A stretch of 33,179 nt of DNA from Candidatus Laterigemmans baculatus (GTDB lineage: Bacteria > Planctomycetota > Planctomycetia > Pirellulales > Pirellulaceae): assembly GCF_010367455.1 (NCBI RefSeq), contig NZ_WRPR01000006.1, positions 1-33,179 of the forward strand. The letters run 5' to 3'. Shown in pieces: positions 9,256 through 17,671 of the stretch. The stretch's first letter is position 1, and every line of letters starts with the position of its first letter. The position numbers and the translations under genes were made by a program. The notes under the pieces are model-generated. The model was not told the origin of the DNA, made no database searches, and saw only the letters and a list, made by a program, of their open reading frames with translations.

Positions 9256-9298
9256 GATAGCCTAATCCGGCGCCGCCCCCTCGTGCCAGCGGCACGCC

Positions 9299-10363
9299 TC
9301 AGAGCAAGTCGTGCTCAGCCAGGTACCGCTCGGCGTCGAGCGCGGCCATGCAGCCGGTCCCGGCCGAGGTGATCGCTTGGCGATAGTAGTCATCCGAGAC
9401 GTCGCCGGCCGAAAACACCCCTTCGACCGTCGTGTAGGTCCGCTGCGGAGTCGTCCAGCGAATGTAGCCGTCCCGAGTGCGTTCAATCTCGGGGCCGAGG
9501 AAGCTGGTGTTGGGCGTGTGGCCGATCGCCAGGAACAGCCCGCTGACCTCCAGCTCGCGAGTGCTGTTCTCTTTGTTATTCCTCAGCTGCAGGCCGCTCA
9601 CCCCCCCCTTCTCGGTGCCAAACACCTCTTCGACTTCGTGATTCCAGAGGATCTCGATGTTTTCGATCCGCCGGGCGCGGTCCTGCATGATCTTCGACGC
9701 CCGCAGCTCGTCGCGGCGGACCACCATGTACACCTGGGAGGCGAACTTCGAGAGATACGCCGCCTCTTCGACCGCGCTGTCGCCACCGCCGACGACGGCC
9801 AGCGGTCGATTGCGGAACCGCGGCAGCGCTCCGTCACACACCGCACACGCGCTGACCCCCCGGTTCTTGTACGCGGTTTCAGTGTCGAGCCCGAGGTAGT
9901 TGGCCCGGGCGCCGGTGGCGACGATCAACGTGTGGCACTGGTGCGTCCCGTTGTCGGCCGTGGTGACCGACAGCGGTCGCGAGCCAAGCCCGGTCGAGAC
10001 CACATCGTCGGTGATGACCCGCGTACCGAAGTTGCGGGCCTGCTGCCGCATCAGGTTCATCAGCTCCGGCCCGGTCACCGCGTGCGGCTCCTCCTCGACC
10101 GGGGGCAGCAGATACTGCTGTTCGGAGTCGACCGCCGAGTCGATGAACGCCTTGAGCCGCCCGGAGGGGAAGCCGGCGTAGTTCTCGACCTCGGTCGTCT
10201 GGGCCAGCTGGCCCAATGGGAGGGTTCCCTGCTGGCGGTTCTCTTCGGTCATCGCGCCTTCAAAGACCAGCGGCTCGAGATTTGCGCGGGCCGCGTAAAT
10301 GGCAGCCGACCAGGCCGCCGGTCCGCTACCGATGATGATGGTTTTTTCGATCTTGTCCGACAC
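9299..10363 (-). CDS. trxB: thioredoxin reductase (NADPH)
   Basis: A 354-residue flavoprotein that reduces thioredoxin with NADPH in the cytoplasm. The FAD-binding GSGPAA is at residues 12-17, the NADPH-binding GGGDSAVEE at 192-200 and the FAD-binding GVFSAGDV near the C-terminus. The redox-active pair is CAVC (173-176) where many homologues have CATC. About 27 residues (about 69-95, ending EEEPHA) are inserted between the GFPSG segment and the VTGPELM segment compared with the short E. coli type; this could reflect a lineage variant. The GTG at 10363 is chosen as start because GGAAGG lies about 8 nt upstream and the protein then begins directly before the Rossmann fold. An ATG at 10429 is possible but adds 22 unconvincing residues. 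The gene is divergent from the cstA-like gene. Confidence 0.93.
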   Translation of the reverse strand: MSDKIEKTIIIGSGPAAWSAAIYAARANLEPLVFEGAMTEENRQQGTLPLGQLAQTTEVENYAGFPSGRLKAFIDSAVDSEQQYLLPPVEEEPHAVTGPELMNLMRQQARNFGTRVITDDVVSTGLGSRPLSVTTADNGTHQCHTLIVATGARANYLGLDTETAYKNRGVSACAVCDGALPRFRNRPLAVVGGGDSAVEEAAYLSKFASQVYMVVRRDELRASKIMQDRARRIENIEILWNHEVEEVFGTEKGGVSGLQLRNNKENSTRELEVSGLFLAIGHTPNTSFLGPEIERTRDGYIRWTTPQRTYTTVEGVFSAGDVSDDYYRQAITSAGTGCMAALDAERYLAEHDLL

Positions 10364-10453
10364 GCGATAGCCTTCCCCAACGATTCGGTCTGTTTTGGCG
10401 ATTCCGTCTGAATTGAGGCGGCAGTTCAACTCCGCGCGCCTCGACGTTGCGGT

Positions 10454-10481
10454 ATTATAGGGAGCCGTTGACGCAGGTCAC
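10454..10481 (-). promoter_or_regulatory. putative sigma-70-type promoter for trxB
   Basis: On the minus strand a perfect TATAAT (-10) lies at 10459-10454. GTGACC, four of six matches to TTGACA, lies at 10481-10476, with a 16-bp spacer. Transcription would start near 10447 and give a leader of about 85 nt before the GTG start of trxB. A match this good in GC-rich DNA is notable, but it is unconfirmed. Confidence 0.55.
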
Positions 10482-10618
10482 CCACCCCTGCAGCAGCCCA
10501 GATCCCTGCAGCAGCAGCCGCGATCCTCACGGCTGCTCCGCTCCCATCGGCTCGTCCCGCCATCCGTCGCCCCCTTCGCGACGGTTGCCGCCCCTCCCCC
10601 ATTCGACTTCTCCCCACG

Positions 10619-12496
10619 ATGTCCACTCTCTTCGTCGCTGCTCTCTCGTTCATTGGCTTCCTGGTTGCCTACCACACCTACGGGCGCTGGCTCAGCCGGA
10701 AGCTGTTCGGGCTTCGCGGCGACGCAGCGGTACCGAGCCACGCGCAGCGCGACGACGTCGACTTTGTTCCGACTCGGTTGCCGATCATTTTCGGGCACCA
10801 TTTCACCAGCATCGCGGGGACCGGTCCGATCGTCGGCCCGGCGATCGCCGTCTTTTGGGGCTGGCTCCCGGCGCTCCTGTGGGTGGTTTTTGGGTCGATC
10901 CTGATCGGCGGCGTGCACGACTTGGCCGCCCTGGTGATCAGCCTCCGCAATCGCGGGCAAACGATTGGCGAAACCGCCGGCCGCTTGATCTCGCCTCGCG
11001 CCAAGATCCTGTTCCTCACGATCCTCGCCCTCGCGCTGTTTCTCGTGTTGGCGGTGTTCGGGTTGGTGATCGCGCTGATCTTTGATCTCTACCCCGAGTC
11101 GGTGCTCAGCGTTTGGGTAGCGATGCCGGTGGCGATCGCCATCGGGCTCTGGGGGCGGCAGCGGACCGCCGGGCTGTTGGTGCCGAGCCTGATCGGATTG
11201 CTGATGCTCTATGCCGCGGTCTACCTCGGCGCCTACTACTACCCGATCGACTTGGCGGATTATTTGCCGAGGGACGCAGGAATTTTCTCGAGCCCCGTCG
11301 TCGTCTGGACGTTGATCCTGCTGGTTTATGCCTTCGCCGCTTCGGTGCTGCCGGTGTGGCTGCTGCTCCAGCCCCGCGATTACATCAACAGCCAGCAGCT
11401 GTTCGTCGCCTTGGCGCTGCTCGTCGCCGGCCTCATCCTTGCCTCGGTCAGCGGACGCGCGGATCTGACCGCCACGACTCCGGCAATCGCCACCGACGTT
11501 CCCTCCGACGCACCGCCGATCTTTCCATTCCTGTTCATCACCGTCGCCTGCGGAGCGGTCAGCGGGTTCCACTGCCTGGTCAGCAGCGGGACGAGCAGCA
11601 AGCAGGTCAACCGCGAACCCGACGCCCAACCGGTGGGCTACGGAGCGATGTTGCTCGAAGGAGCTCTCGCCGTGCTCGTCATCCTCGCTTGCACGAGCGG
11701 CGTGGGGATGGGGCCCGTGGTGGCAGTTCAGTCCGAAGCGGGCCGCGACTACCAGGTGGCGACTGCCCCTGATGGCACGGCCGTCACCGGTCACGCGGCC
11801 TGGCAGACGTACTACCCGATGACGGCCGAGTCGAAGGGCTGGGCGAGCCACGGGCTGAAGAATCAGCTGGCTGCGTTCATCGACGGCGGAGCAAACTTCC
11901 TCAGCACCCTCGGAATACCGCTGCGGTTTGCCGTCGCGATGATGGCAGTCCTCGTCGCCTGCTTCGCCGCAACCACGCTCGACACGGCCACGCGGCTGCA
12001 GCGGTACGTGCTGCAGGAGCTCGGAGCGACGCTGCGGATCCGCCCGCTCGAGAACAAATTCGCGGCGACGACTACCGCCGTGGGTGTCGCGGCCGCCGTG
12101 GCACTCCTGGCGGGCGAGGAACCCGGAAAGGGAGGCTTGTTGCTCTGGCCGCTGTTCGGCGCGACCAATCAGCTGCTCGCCGGGCTGGCCCTGATGGTCG
12201 CTGTGTTCTACTTGGCGCGACGGCGGAAACCGACTTGGCCGGTGTTCGTGCCAATGGTCGTGATGATGGCGATGCCCGCCTGGGCGATCATCTACCAGAT
12301 GCTGTTCAACTGGTATCCCGTGGCTCGCTGGGAGCTGATCGGCTTCGGCGTCGCCCTACTGCTGCTGCAGATTTGGATGGCGATCGAAGGGCTGATCTTC
12401 TGGAAGTCGGCTCAAGGCCAGCTCGAACCCGCAGCCCACCCCCATCCGCTCGACCAAGAGCTGGCCGAATCACTCGAGCCAGCCTCATCACTGTAG
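10619..12496 (+). CDS. cstA: CstA family carbon-starvation/peptide or pyruvate carrier
   Basis: A 625-residue polytopic inner-membrane protein of the CstA family, whose members import peptides or pyruvate. The conserved N-terminal region is visible: YGRWLSRKLFG, then FGHHFTSIAGTGPIVGPAIAVFWGWLPALLWV and GGVHDLAALVISLRNRG. About 14 or more hydrophobic segments follow, and a conserved LFGATNQLLAGLAL stretch lies near residue 515. The length is a little under that of E. coli CstA (about 700). The ATG at 10619 is the natural start. The gene is divergent from trxB, with 255 bp between them that carry the trxB promoter and a short direct repeat CCCTGCAGCAGC at 10487-10498 and 10504-10515. No partner kinase pair for CstA induction is adjacent. 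Confidence 0.92.
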   Translation: MSTLFVAALSFIGFLVAYHTYGRWLSRKLFGLRGDAAVPSHAQRDDVDFVPTRLPIIFGHHFTSIAGTGPIVGPAIAVFWGWLPALLWVVFGSILIGGVHDLAALVISLRNRGQTIGETAGRLISPRAKILFLTILALALFLVLAVFGLVIALIFDLYPESVLSVWVAMPVAIAIGLWGRQRTAGLLVPSLIGLLMLYAAVYLGAYYYPIDLADYLPRDAGIFSSPVVVWTLILLVYAFAASVLPVWLLLQPRDYINSQQLFVALALLVAGLILASVSGRADLTATTPAIATDVPSDAPPIFPFLFITVACGAVSGFHCLVSSGTSSKQVNREPDAQPVGYGAMLLEGALAVLVILACTSGVGMGPVVAVQSEAGRDYQVATAPDGTAVTGHAAWQTYYPMTAESKGWASHGLKNQLAAFIDGGANFLSTLGIPLRFAVAMMAVLVACFAATTLDTATRLQRYVLQELGATLRIRPLENKFAATTTAVGVAAAVALLAGEEPGKGGLLLWPLFGATNQLLAGLALMVAVFYLARRRKPTWPVFVPMVVMMAMPAWAIIYQMLFNWYPVARWELIGFGVALLLLQIWMAIEGLIFWKSAQGQLEPAAHPHPLDQELAESLEPASSL

Positions 12497-12509
12497 GACC
12501 CGCACGGCC

Positions 12510-13187
12510 TCAGAAACCGATCGACACATCCCAGTGGCTACCATGGTGCCGCCGGTGGTGGTGATGATGGTGGTCATGGTAGCGGTAGTGATGGTACCGC
12601 GGAGCCGGGACGATGTAGGTCGGGACGACCTCGTAATGCCGCTCGACATAGACCGGCGCGACCGGAGCCACAGGGGCCGGCGCGGGGGCGGGAGCGGCCG
12701 CCGGCGGACCGACCGTGGCCCGCTGCATGGCACTGATCACGTTCTCGCTGACGCCGTTTTGGTGCATCAGGATGATGTCGGCGACTTCCAACCGACGCTG
12801 CACGCCCCGCTGCATGATCTGATTCGTCAGCACCGTCTCGCTCAGCCCGCTGCGGGACATCTGGATCACGTCGTTGATCGAGACCGCTTGCTGGGCGGCA
12901 GCCGCCGCGGCGTACTGTTGCTGCTGGGCTTGATACGCCATCTGCGACTGCTGGTAGGCGATCTCTTTGTCGCGAGCGTTGCCGATGACGCCGCCAGCCA
13001 CCGCACCGACCGCTCCACCGATCAGCGCCCCGGCTCCGGCTTCCCCATTGTGGTCGCCGATCAGCCCGCCGGCGATCGCCCCGGCCAAGCCGCCGAACGT
13101 CGCTCCCCGCTGGGTGTTCTGGGCCTGGGTCGTCGCGGCGGGGATCACGAAGAGCAGCACCGCAGGGAGCAGAATGGACTGTCGCAT
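12510..13187 (-). CDS. exported glycine-zipper protein with His-rich C-terminus
   Basis: A 225-residue protein. The ATG at 13187 starts a clear signal peptide (MRQSILLPAVLLFVIPAATTQAQ); a longer frame up to 13307 would bury it. Residues about 30-72 are a glycine-zipper pair (GGLAGAIAGGLIGDHNG, then GGAVGAVAGGVIGN), as found in envelope proteins that pack helices in membranes. A Gln/Ala-rich helical segment follows, then a compact region (SINDVIQMSRSGLSETVLTNQI, repeated in style as DIILMHQNGVSENVISAM) that looks like two copies of one helical motif. The tail is a PAPAPV linker, a Tyr-rich stretch and a cluster of six consecutive His residues near the C-terminus. The function is unknown. Envelope location and possible metal binding are inferences. 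Confidence 0.85.
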   Translation of the reverse strand: MRQSILLPAVLLFVIPAATTQAQNTQRGATFGGLAGAIAGGLIGDHNGEAGAGALIGGAVGAVAGGVIGNARDKEIAYQQSQMAYQAQQQQYAAAAAAQQAVSINDVIQMSRSGLSETVLTNQIMQRGVQRRLEVADIILMHQNGVSENVISAMQRATVGPPAAAPAPAPAPVAPVAPVYVERHYEVVPTYIVPAPRYHHYRYHDHHHHHHRRHHGSHWDVSIGF

Positions 13188-13369
13188 CGGACGGTTTTCC
13201 CGGAAGTTTCTCTTTGAAAGGGCGAGTCGAGCATCGCTCGCCGACCACACGTGCCGTCGTAGTATCGGCAAAACAAGAGAAATAGAGTGAATGGACTCTT
13301 CCGACAATCCCGAAATTTTTGCTGCAGCCGCGGACCGCTACGGCCGAGCGGGAACGCCGAGAGGCTTCC

Positions 13370-14137
13370 CTAAAACCGCAGCCCCTCGGTCGCTCGCGTC
13401 CGGCTGGCTACGAGCACGGGCAACTGCGAACCGATCGTTCGCCGCTGGGCTTCGGCGGCCAACTCGGGGTGGTTGTTCTCCTCCGACAAATGCCCCAAGC
13501 AGACCCACTGCAGCCGGCTGCAGCCCGCCTCAAGCAACAACTCCGCCGCCTCGAGATTCGAGAGGTGGCCGCCGGGCCCCACGATCCGAGCCCGCAGCGA
13601 CGGTCCGTAACGGCCGGTGGCTAGCAGATGCGGATCGTAGTTGCTCTCGAGGATCAGCCCATCGAGCGAGCGGACGACATCGGCCAGCCCCGGGAAGGCA
13701 TGCCCCAGGTCGGTCAGGATGCCGACGCGATGCTGGCCATCGTCGACGACAAAACCCACGCCGTCCGCCGCGTCGTGGGGCGTACGGATCGTCTCGACCA
13801 TGACGTGCCCAAACCGCAGCGCCGCTCCCGACTCGAAATGCCGCACGTCGCTCAGCTCGCCGAGGCGGTGCGAGCGGACGGCGGCCCGCAGCGTGGGCTC
13901 GCTGACGTAAACCGGGATCCCGAACTTCCGCTGATAGATGCCCATCCCACTCGCGTGGTCGCTGTGGTCGTGGGAGATCAGCAGCGCCTCGACGTCGCGG
14001 ATTTCTCGCCCGCAGCCCGCGAGCCGCTGCTCGGCCTGCCGACCGCTGATCCCCGCATCGAACAGCAGCCGAACCCCGTCGGCCTCCACATAAATGCAGT
14101 TCCCATTGCTCCCCGACTGCAGAGCGATGACTTCCAT
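13370..14137 (-). CDS. MBL-fold metallohydrolase, WalJ/YycJ-like
   Basis: A 255-residue metallo-beta-lactamase-fold protein. It has the N-terminal SGSNGNC motif typical of the YycJ/WalJ group, followed by the metal-binding signature HDHSDH (residues 56-61). Later metal ligands are likely in TPHDAADGVGF, ILTDLGH and the C-terminal GHLSEENN. Characterised relatives are linked to DNA or RNA processing exonuclease activity in Gram-positive bacteria. Here only the hydrolase fold is secure. The start at 14137 is supported by AGGA 5 nt upstream. There is no signal peptide. It is divergent from the His-rich gene at 14438 and shares its strand with the glycine-zipper gene downstream. Confidence 0.9.
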   Translation of the reverse strand: MEVIALQSGSNGNCIYVEADGVRLLFDAGISGRQAEQRLAGCGREIRDVEALLISHDHSDHASGMGIYQRKFGIPVYVSEPTLRAAVRSHRLGELSDVRHFESGAALRFGHVMVETIRTPHDAADGVGFVVDDGQHRVGILTDLGHAFPGLADVVRSLDGLILESNYDPHLLATGRYGPSLRARIVGPGGHLSNLEAAELLLEAGCSRLQWVCLGHLSEENNHPELAAEAQRRTIGSQLPVLVASRTRATEGLRF

Positions 14138-14371
14138 GTGTTTCCTAGATTCCGAAGGGCGAAGAGTGGCTGAGCAACCGATTCTACGCCGCCTCCGCCC
14201 CCTGGTTCGACGGGCCCAGCGGGCGATCCGGGAGCCGCCGCGGCAAAACGCAGTGCGTCATTCCGATGACACCAACGACGTCAGTGTGACCACACGCGAG
14301 CGGACGAACGGCAGGGACTCCTGCAACCGAAATCGCTGCAAACAAAGCACTTAGATGATTCCGCGCCGGCT

Positions 14372-14388
14372 TGGCACGCAGCTGGCAT
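14372..14388 (+). promoter_or_regulatory. sigma-54 (RpoN) -24/-12 promoter
   Basis: The sequence TTGGCACG-CAGC-TGGCA matches the sigma-54 consensus TTGGCACG-N4-TTGCA at all fixed positions except one (the second T of the -12 element is G). The GG and GC dinucleotides have the correct 10-bp spacing. Transcription would begin near 14399, about 40 nt before the His-rich gene's ATG at 14438. The position upstream of a gene and on the right strand makes chance less likely. An activator of the required type is encoded at 1604, but there is no evidence that it is the cognate one. Confidence 0.75.
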
Positions 14389-14437
14389 TGTTGCGGTGCA
14401 TGTTCCGAATTCAACCAAGGCAGAAAAGGATGCTCCG

Positions 14438-14929
14438 ATGTTCAAAAAGATGGCACTGACCTTTGGGCTCGCCCTCGCCGCGGGCCTGTTCGCCGGCGAG
14501 TCGGCTCGTGCAGGGGAGCGGCACCGCGATCATGGGGATCGCGATCACGCGAGGCACCGCGATCCTGGGGATCGCGACCATGGGGATCGCGACCATGGGC
14601 ACCGCGATCACCGGGATCGCGACCACGGGAAGCATTACGACCACGGCAGGCACCACGGCCACGACCGGTTCCACGATCACCGATACCACGGCGGCTATCG
14701 CCCCCACTCCTACCGCTCTCACTGGGATCACTCCCACTCCTACCGTTCCCACTGGGGTCACTCGCACTACCATCCGCACCACCGGGGTCTGTACCGCGCT
14801 CCTCAGCACTACGAGCTGCACCGTGCGCCGCAGCACTATCGCCTGCATCGCGCACCGCAGCACTACGGCCACGGGAGCTTCGGAACCGCCAGCTCGTCGT
14901 ACGGATTCTCGTTGCGAATCGGTCACTGA
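14438..14929 (+). CDS. small secreted His-rich repeat protein
   Basis: A 163-residue protein starting at ATG 14438, supported by AAGGA 7 nt upstream. Residues 1-25 (MFKKMALTFGLALAAGLFAG...) are a signal peptide. The rest is low complexity in three blocks: a charged His/Arg/Asp block of HRDHGDRDH-type repeats (about 27-75), a Ser/Tyr/Trp/His block with two copies of SYRSHWxHSH, and three copies of RAPQHY (about 118-145). The repeats are visible in DNA too (GGGATCGCGACCATG copies near 14570-14620). His spacing suggests divalent metal binding outside the cytoplasm, but that is inference. It lies behind a sigma-54 promoter and 63 bp upstream of the first GH130 gene on the same strand, so read-through into the sugar locus is possible. 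Other frames through the repeats are also open, but only this one has a signal peptide and ribosome site. Confidence 0.8.
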   Translation: MFKKMALTFGLALAAGLFAGESARAGERHRDHGDRDHARHRDPGDRDHGDRDHGHRDHRDRDHGKHYDHGRHHGHDRFHDHRYHGGYRPHSYRSHWDHSHSYRSHWGHSHYHPHHRGLYRAPQHYELHRAPQHYRLHRAPQHYGHGSFGTASSSYGFSLRIGH

Positions 14930-14992
14930 GGGCGCGCGGCGGCTGAGCACTCACCACCGGCGGCGGTACGCGGTCTGCTGCAGACGACCGCC

Positions 14993-16066
14993 ATGACCAC
15001 CACCCCTCAGCCGCTCGCGGCCCGCCAACTGCTTCGACCGGAGGAAGTGCCGCCGCTCCGTCGCGGGTGGCGGGTGATCGGGGCTTTCAATCCAGGAGTG
15101 ATTCGCGATGGGACGCGAACGCGATTGCTCGTGCGGATCGTGGAGTGTCCGCTGGAAACGCGGAGCGGAGAGCGACCGTTGCCGAGGTGGGACGGCGGTG
15201 AGTCGGTTGTCGATTGGGTTTCCGAGGCCGATTTTGATCTCGTCGATAGCCGAGTCGTCATGGACCGCCGTAGCGGACGGGTTCGGCTGACGTTCACGAG
15301 CCATCTGCGTCTGTTCGACCTGGATGACGCGACGGACCCGGCGGCGATCGAAGGCAGCCGGGGTCGGCCCGTACTGATGCCCACCGGTGAAACCGAGTCG
15401 TTTGGGGTGGAAGACCCGCGGATCGTGTTTTTGCAGGACCGTTACTGGATCACCTACGTCGCGGTCTCGCCTCACGGCCCAGCCACCGCCCTTGCCTCGA
15501 CCACTGATTTTGAGACTTTCGAGCGGCATGGGATCGCCTTCTGCGCGGAGAACAAAGACGTTCTGCTGTTTCCCGAAACGATCGGTGGACGCTTCGCCGC
15601 CCTGCACCGCCCGGTGATTGGCACTCCGTTCTGCAAACCGGAGATGTGGCTGGCCTTCTCGCGCGACTTGATCCACTGGGGCGATCATCGCCCGTTGCAC
15701 GCCGGGGCCGCGGCTTGGGAGAGCGGGCGAGTCGGAGGGGGGGCTCCGCCGCTGCTCACCGATCGCGGCTGGCTCTGCCTGTACCATGGAAACCGGGCCC
15801 CGCAGCGGGCGGGCGAAGTCGGCGCCTACTATGCGGCGGCGCTGCTGCTCGACCGCGACGATCCCCAACGGATTCTCGCCCGCTCCCCGGAACCGCTCCG
15901 TGCTCCGACCTTGTCGTACGAGCAACACGGGTTCGTCCCCAACGTGGTGTTTCCCACGGCGACGATCGCGACCGGCGATCTGCTGCACATCTATTACGGC
16001 GCCGCCGACACCAGCACGGCGGTATTGACCTACGAGTTAAATGCCCTCTTGGACAGCCTGCAGTGA
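14993..16066 (+). CDS. GH130 family glycoside phosphorylase or hydrolase
   Basis: A 357-residue five-bladed beta-propeller enzyme of GH130. Characterised members phosphorolyse beta-linked mannosides (for example mannosyl-glucose, beta-1,4- or beta-1,2-mannooligosaccharides), and a few hydrolyse them. Family landmarks are AFNPG (31-35), VEDPRI (139-144, with Asp141 in the motif expected to hold the general acid), TSTTDFETFERHG-style blade repeats, NKDVLLFPE (about 187), a HRPV segment (about 204) and the C-terminal HGFVPNVVFPTA and YYGAAD. There is no signal peptide, so it acts in the cytoplasm as phosphorylases do. It opens a four-gene plus-strand block with an oxidoreductase 18 bp downstream. 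Whether it phosphorolyses or hydrolyses, and which linkage it prefers, cannot be settled by eye. Confidence 0.92.
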   Translation: MTTTPQPLAARQLLRPEEVPPLRRGWRVIGAFNPGVIRDGTRTRLLVRIVECPLETRSGERPLPRWDGGESVVDWVSEADFDLVDSRVVMDRRSGRVRLTFTSHLRLFDLDDATDPAAIEGSRGRPVLMPTGETESFGVEDPRIVFLQDRYWITYVAVSPHGPATALASTTDFETFERHGIAFCAENKDVLLFPETIGGRFAALHRPVIGTPFCKPEMWLAFSRDLIHWGDHRPLHAGAAAWESGRVGGGAPPLLTDRGWLCLYHGNRAPQRAGEVGAYYAAALLLDRDDPQRILARSPEPLRAPTLSYEQHGFVPNVVFPTATIATGDLLHIYYGAADTSTAVLTYELNALLDSLQ

Positions 16067-16084
16067 CTTGAAGGAGCGTGGAGC

Positions 16085-17311
16085 ATGGCGACGGAAGCAA
16101 CGATCGGACTGGGAGTGATTGGCTGCGGAGGCTTTGGGCTCTTCGCCATGCAACAGTTCATTCAGATTCCCGGGGTCGTTCCCATCGGGGTCACCGCCAC
16201 GCATCGCGAGGCAACGCGACGAGCCGTCGAGCGGTACGGTCTGAAGATGTATGACTCGATTGAAGGCATGCTGGCCGATCCTGCTATCGACCTCGTCTAT
16301 ATCGCCACTCCCCCGTTCTTGCATCATTCCCAAGCCGCTGCAGCGCTTGACTCCGGCAAGCATGTCATCGTCGAAAAGCCCTTAGCGATGAATGCCATCG
16401 AGGCCGACGACTTGATCAGCCGCGCCCGGCGCGGCGATCGCTTGCTGACCGCGAATCTCATGCAACCTTACAACCCACTCCGCGACTACATTGCGGAGGT
16501 GATCCAGCAAGAGTGGCTTGGAAAACCGATGCATGGTTTCTTTGAGAACTACGCTTCCGATGAAAACCTTTCCAACGAGCATTGGTTCTGGGATCAGGAA
16601 AAGAGCGGAGGCATTTTCATTGAGCACGGCGTCCACTTTTTCGACCTCTTTGCCGGTTGGCTTGGACCGGGCGAGGTTGTCGACGCAGCGACGACCGAGC
16701 GGCCCAAAGCACAGCAGGGGCCCGAATCACAGCAGGGGCCCGAATCACAACGGGGGCCCGACCCAAGCGACACGCCCAGCGGCTCTCCGATCATGGATCA
16801 GGCGCAGTGCCGGGTGCGATACCGCGATGGTATCACCGTCAATTTCTATCACAGCTTTACGCAGCCAGCTCGCCTGGATCGGCAGGAGTTTCGTCTGGTT
16901 TTTGAAAAGGGGGACCTGACGCTCGAGGGCTGGGTGCCGACGACGTTGAAGCTCCGAGCGATTGCCGACGAGGAAACCACCCGCAAGATCACCGAACCGC
17001 TGAATGGCTACCGGCTCGACGTGCTGGAGAACTACGGGGGCTCGGGACGGCAATGCCGGGGCCGCGGCAAGGACTACGACGTCTATCAGCGGTTCGATCT
17101 GGAGTGGCGGAGCCCGCTGGAAAAGCAAGCGCTCTACTCCGAGTTGCTCCGCTCGTTCGCTCGCGATCAAGTCGCCTGGATCCGCGACCGCCAGCATCGT
17201 CGCCGCGTGTCGGAGCAGAATGGTCGAGATTCGGTCGCGGTCGGTGAGGCAGCTCGGCGGATGGCCGCTGGCTCTGCGGGCGCGAATCTGGCCTCTGCCG
17301 GAACCCCCTGA
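16085..17311 (+). CDS. Gfo/Idh/MocA family NAD(P)-dependent oxidoreductase
   Basis: A 408-residue oxidoreductase likely acting on a sugar or sugar derivative. The Rossmann motif VIGCGGFG is at 11-18, the dinucleotide/catalytic EKP motif at 97-99 (HVIVEKPLA), and a likely catalytic His lies in GGIFIEHGVHFFD (about 178-190). Residues 210-227 are an inserted low-complexity loop of three QQGPES-type copies, matching three 18-bp DNA repeats. The ATG at 16085 has AAGGAG about 10 nt upstream and follows the GH130 stop by 18 bp, so translation is probably coupled within an operon. The last residues (about 403-408) and the TGA stop are contributed by a dispersed repeat element inserted at the gene end, so the native C-terminus may have been longer or different. 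Confidence 0.9.
   Translation: MATEATIGLGVIGCGGFGLFAMQQFIQIPGVVPIGVTATHREATRRAVERYGLKMYDSIEGMLADPAIDLVYIATPPFLHHSQAAAALDSGKHVIVEKPLAMNAIEADDLISRARRGDRLLTANLMQPYNPLRDYIAEVIQQEWLGKPMHGFFENYASDENLSNEHWFWDQEKSGGIFIEHGVHFFDLFAGWLGPGEVVDAATTERPKAQQGPESQQGPESQRGPDPSDTPSGSPIMDQAQCRVRYRDGITVNFYHSFTQPARLDRQEFRLVFEKGDLTLEGWVPTTLKLRAIADEETTRKITEPLNGYRLDVLENYGGSGRQCRGRGKDYDVYQRFDLEWRSPLEKQALYSELLRSFARDQVAWIRDRQHRRRVSEQNGRDSVAVGEAARRMAAGSAGANLASAGTP
16712..16765 (+). repeat. in-frame 18-bp tandem triplication inside the oxidoreductase gene
   Basis: Units at 16712-16729 and 16730-16747 are identical (CAGCAGGGGCCCGAATCA). The third, at 16748-16765, is diverged. The period is a multiple of three, so the reading frame is preserved and the protein gains a QQGPES-type loop. 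Confidence 0.9.
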
Positions 17312-17386
17312 GCCGCCGGCGCTAGCCGCGGGTTCGGCAGCGAAAGTTCCGAGGCGGCGAGGCCCGAGGCTAGCGCCTGCGGCTCC
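17290..17386 (-). repeat. CGCTAGC-core element, copy B
   Basis: This is an inverted copy relative to those at 9055 and 23881. It begins GGCCTCTGCCGGAACCCC, then TGAGCCGCCGGCGCTAGCCG, and ends with GAGGCTAGCGCCTGCGGCTC. Its TGAGCC supplies the TGA stop (17309-17311) of the upstream oxidoreductase gene. Confidence 0.8.
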
Positions 17387-17671
17387 AGGGGAAGGAAGCG
17401 AACGAACGACCTTGGCCAAGTTTTTCGCGGTTGGCCGGACCTCGTGGCACGGAATCCGCCCACATCCGTCTTGGCGGCCGTCGTTGCGGCCAGCAGAGCA
17501 AATTCCTGAATCAGCTCTAACGCTTTGCCTGTAGGGCGTTTGCTGAGCCGACCGGCGCGTGGGTGCAGCGACCGGTACGGATCTTGCTAAAGGCTGGCGG
17601 CGATTCGACCGCCGTCGTCGCGCCGCAGGTGCGGCCGGACTTCCGCTTCCACCACCGAAGGATCCGTCTCC
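17312..17671. other. gap between oxidoreductase and glycosyltransferase genes
   Basis: These 360 bp begin with most of repeat copy B (to 17386). The remaining 285 bp hold no frame with recognisable protein content. Small palindromes such as CCTTGGCCAAG near 17410 are visible. The glycosyltransferase may have its own promoter here, but no convincing -35/-10 or sigma-54 motif was found. Confidence 0.6.

Noticed and set aside
14411-14957. Other open frames through the His-rich repeat gene on both strands
   Set aside because: The repeat makes several frames open; only the frame starting at 14438 has a ribosome site, a signal peptide and a promoter.
15618-15636. TTGGCACT-N-TCTGCA inside the first GH130 gene as a sigma-54 site
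   Set aside because: The spacing between GG and GC is one base too long and it lies within coding sequence.
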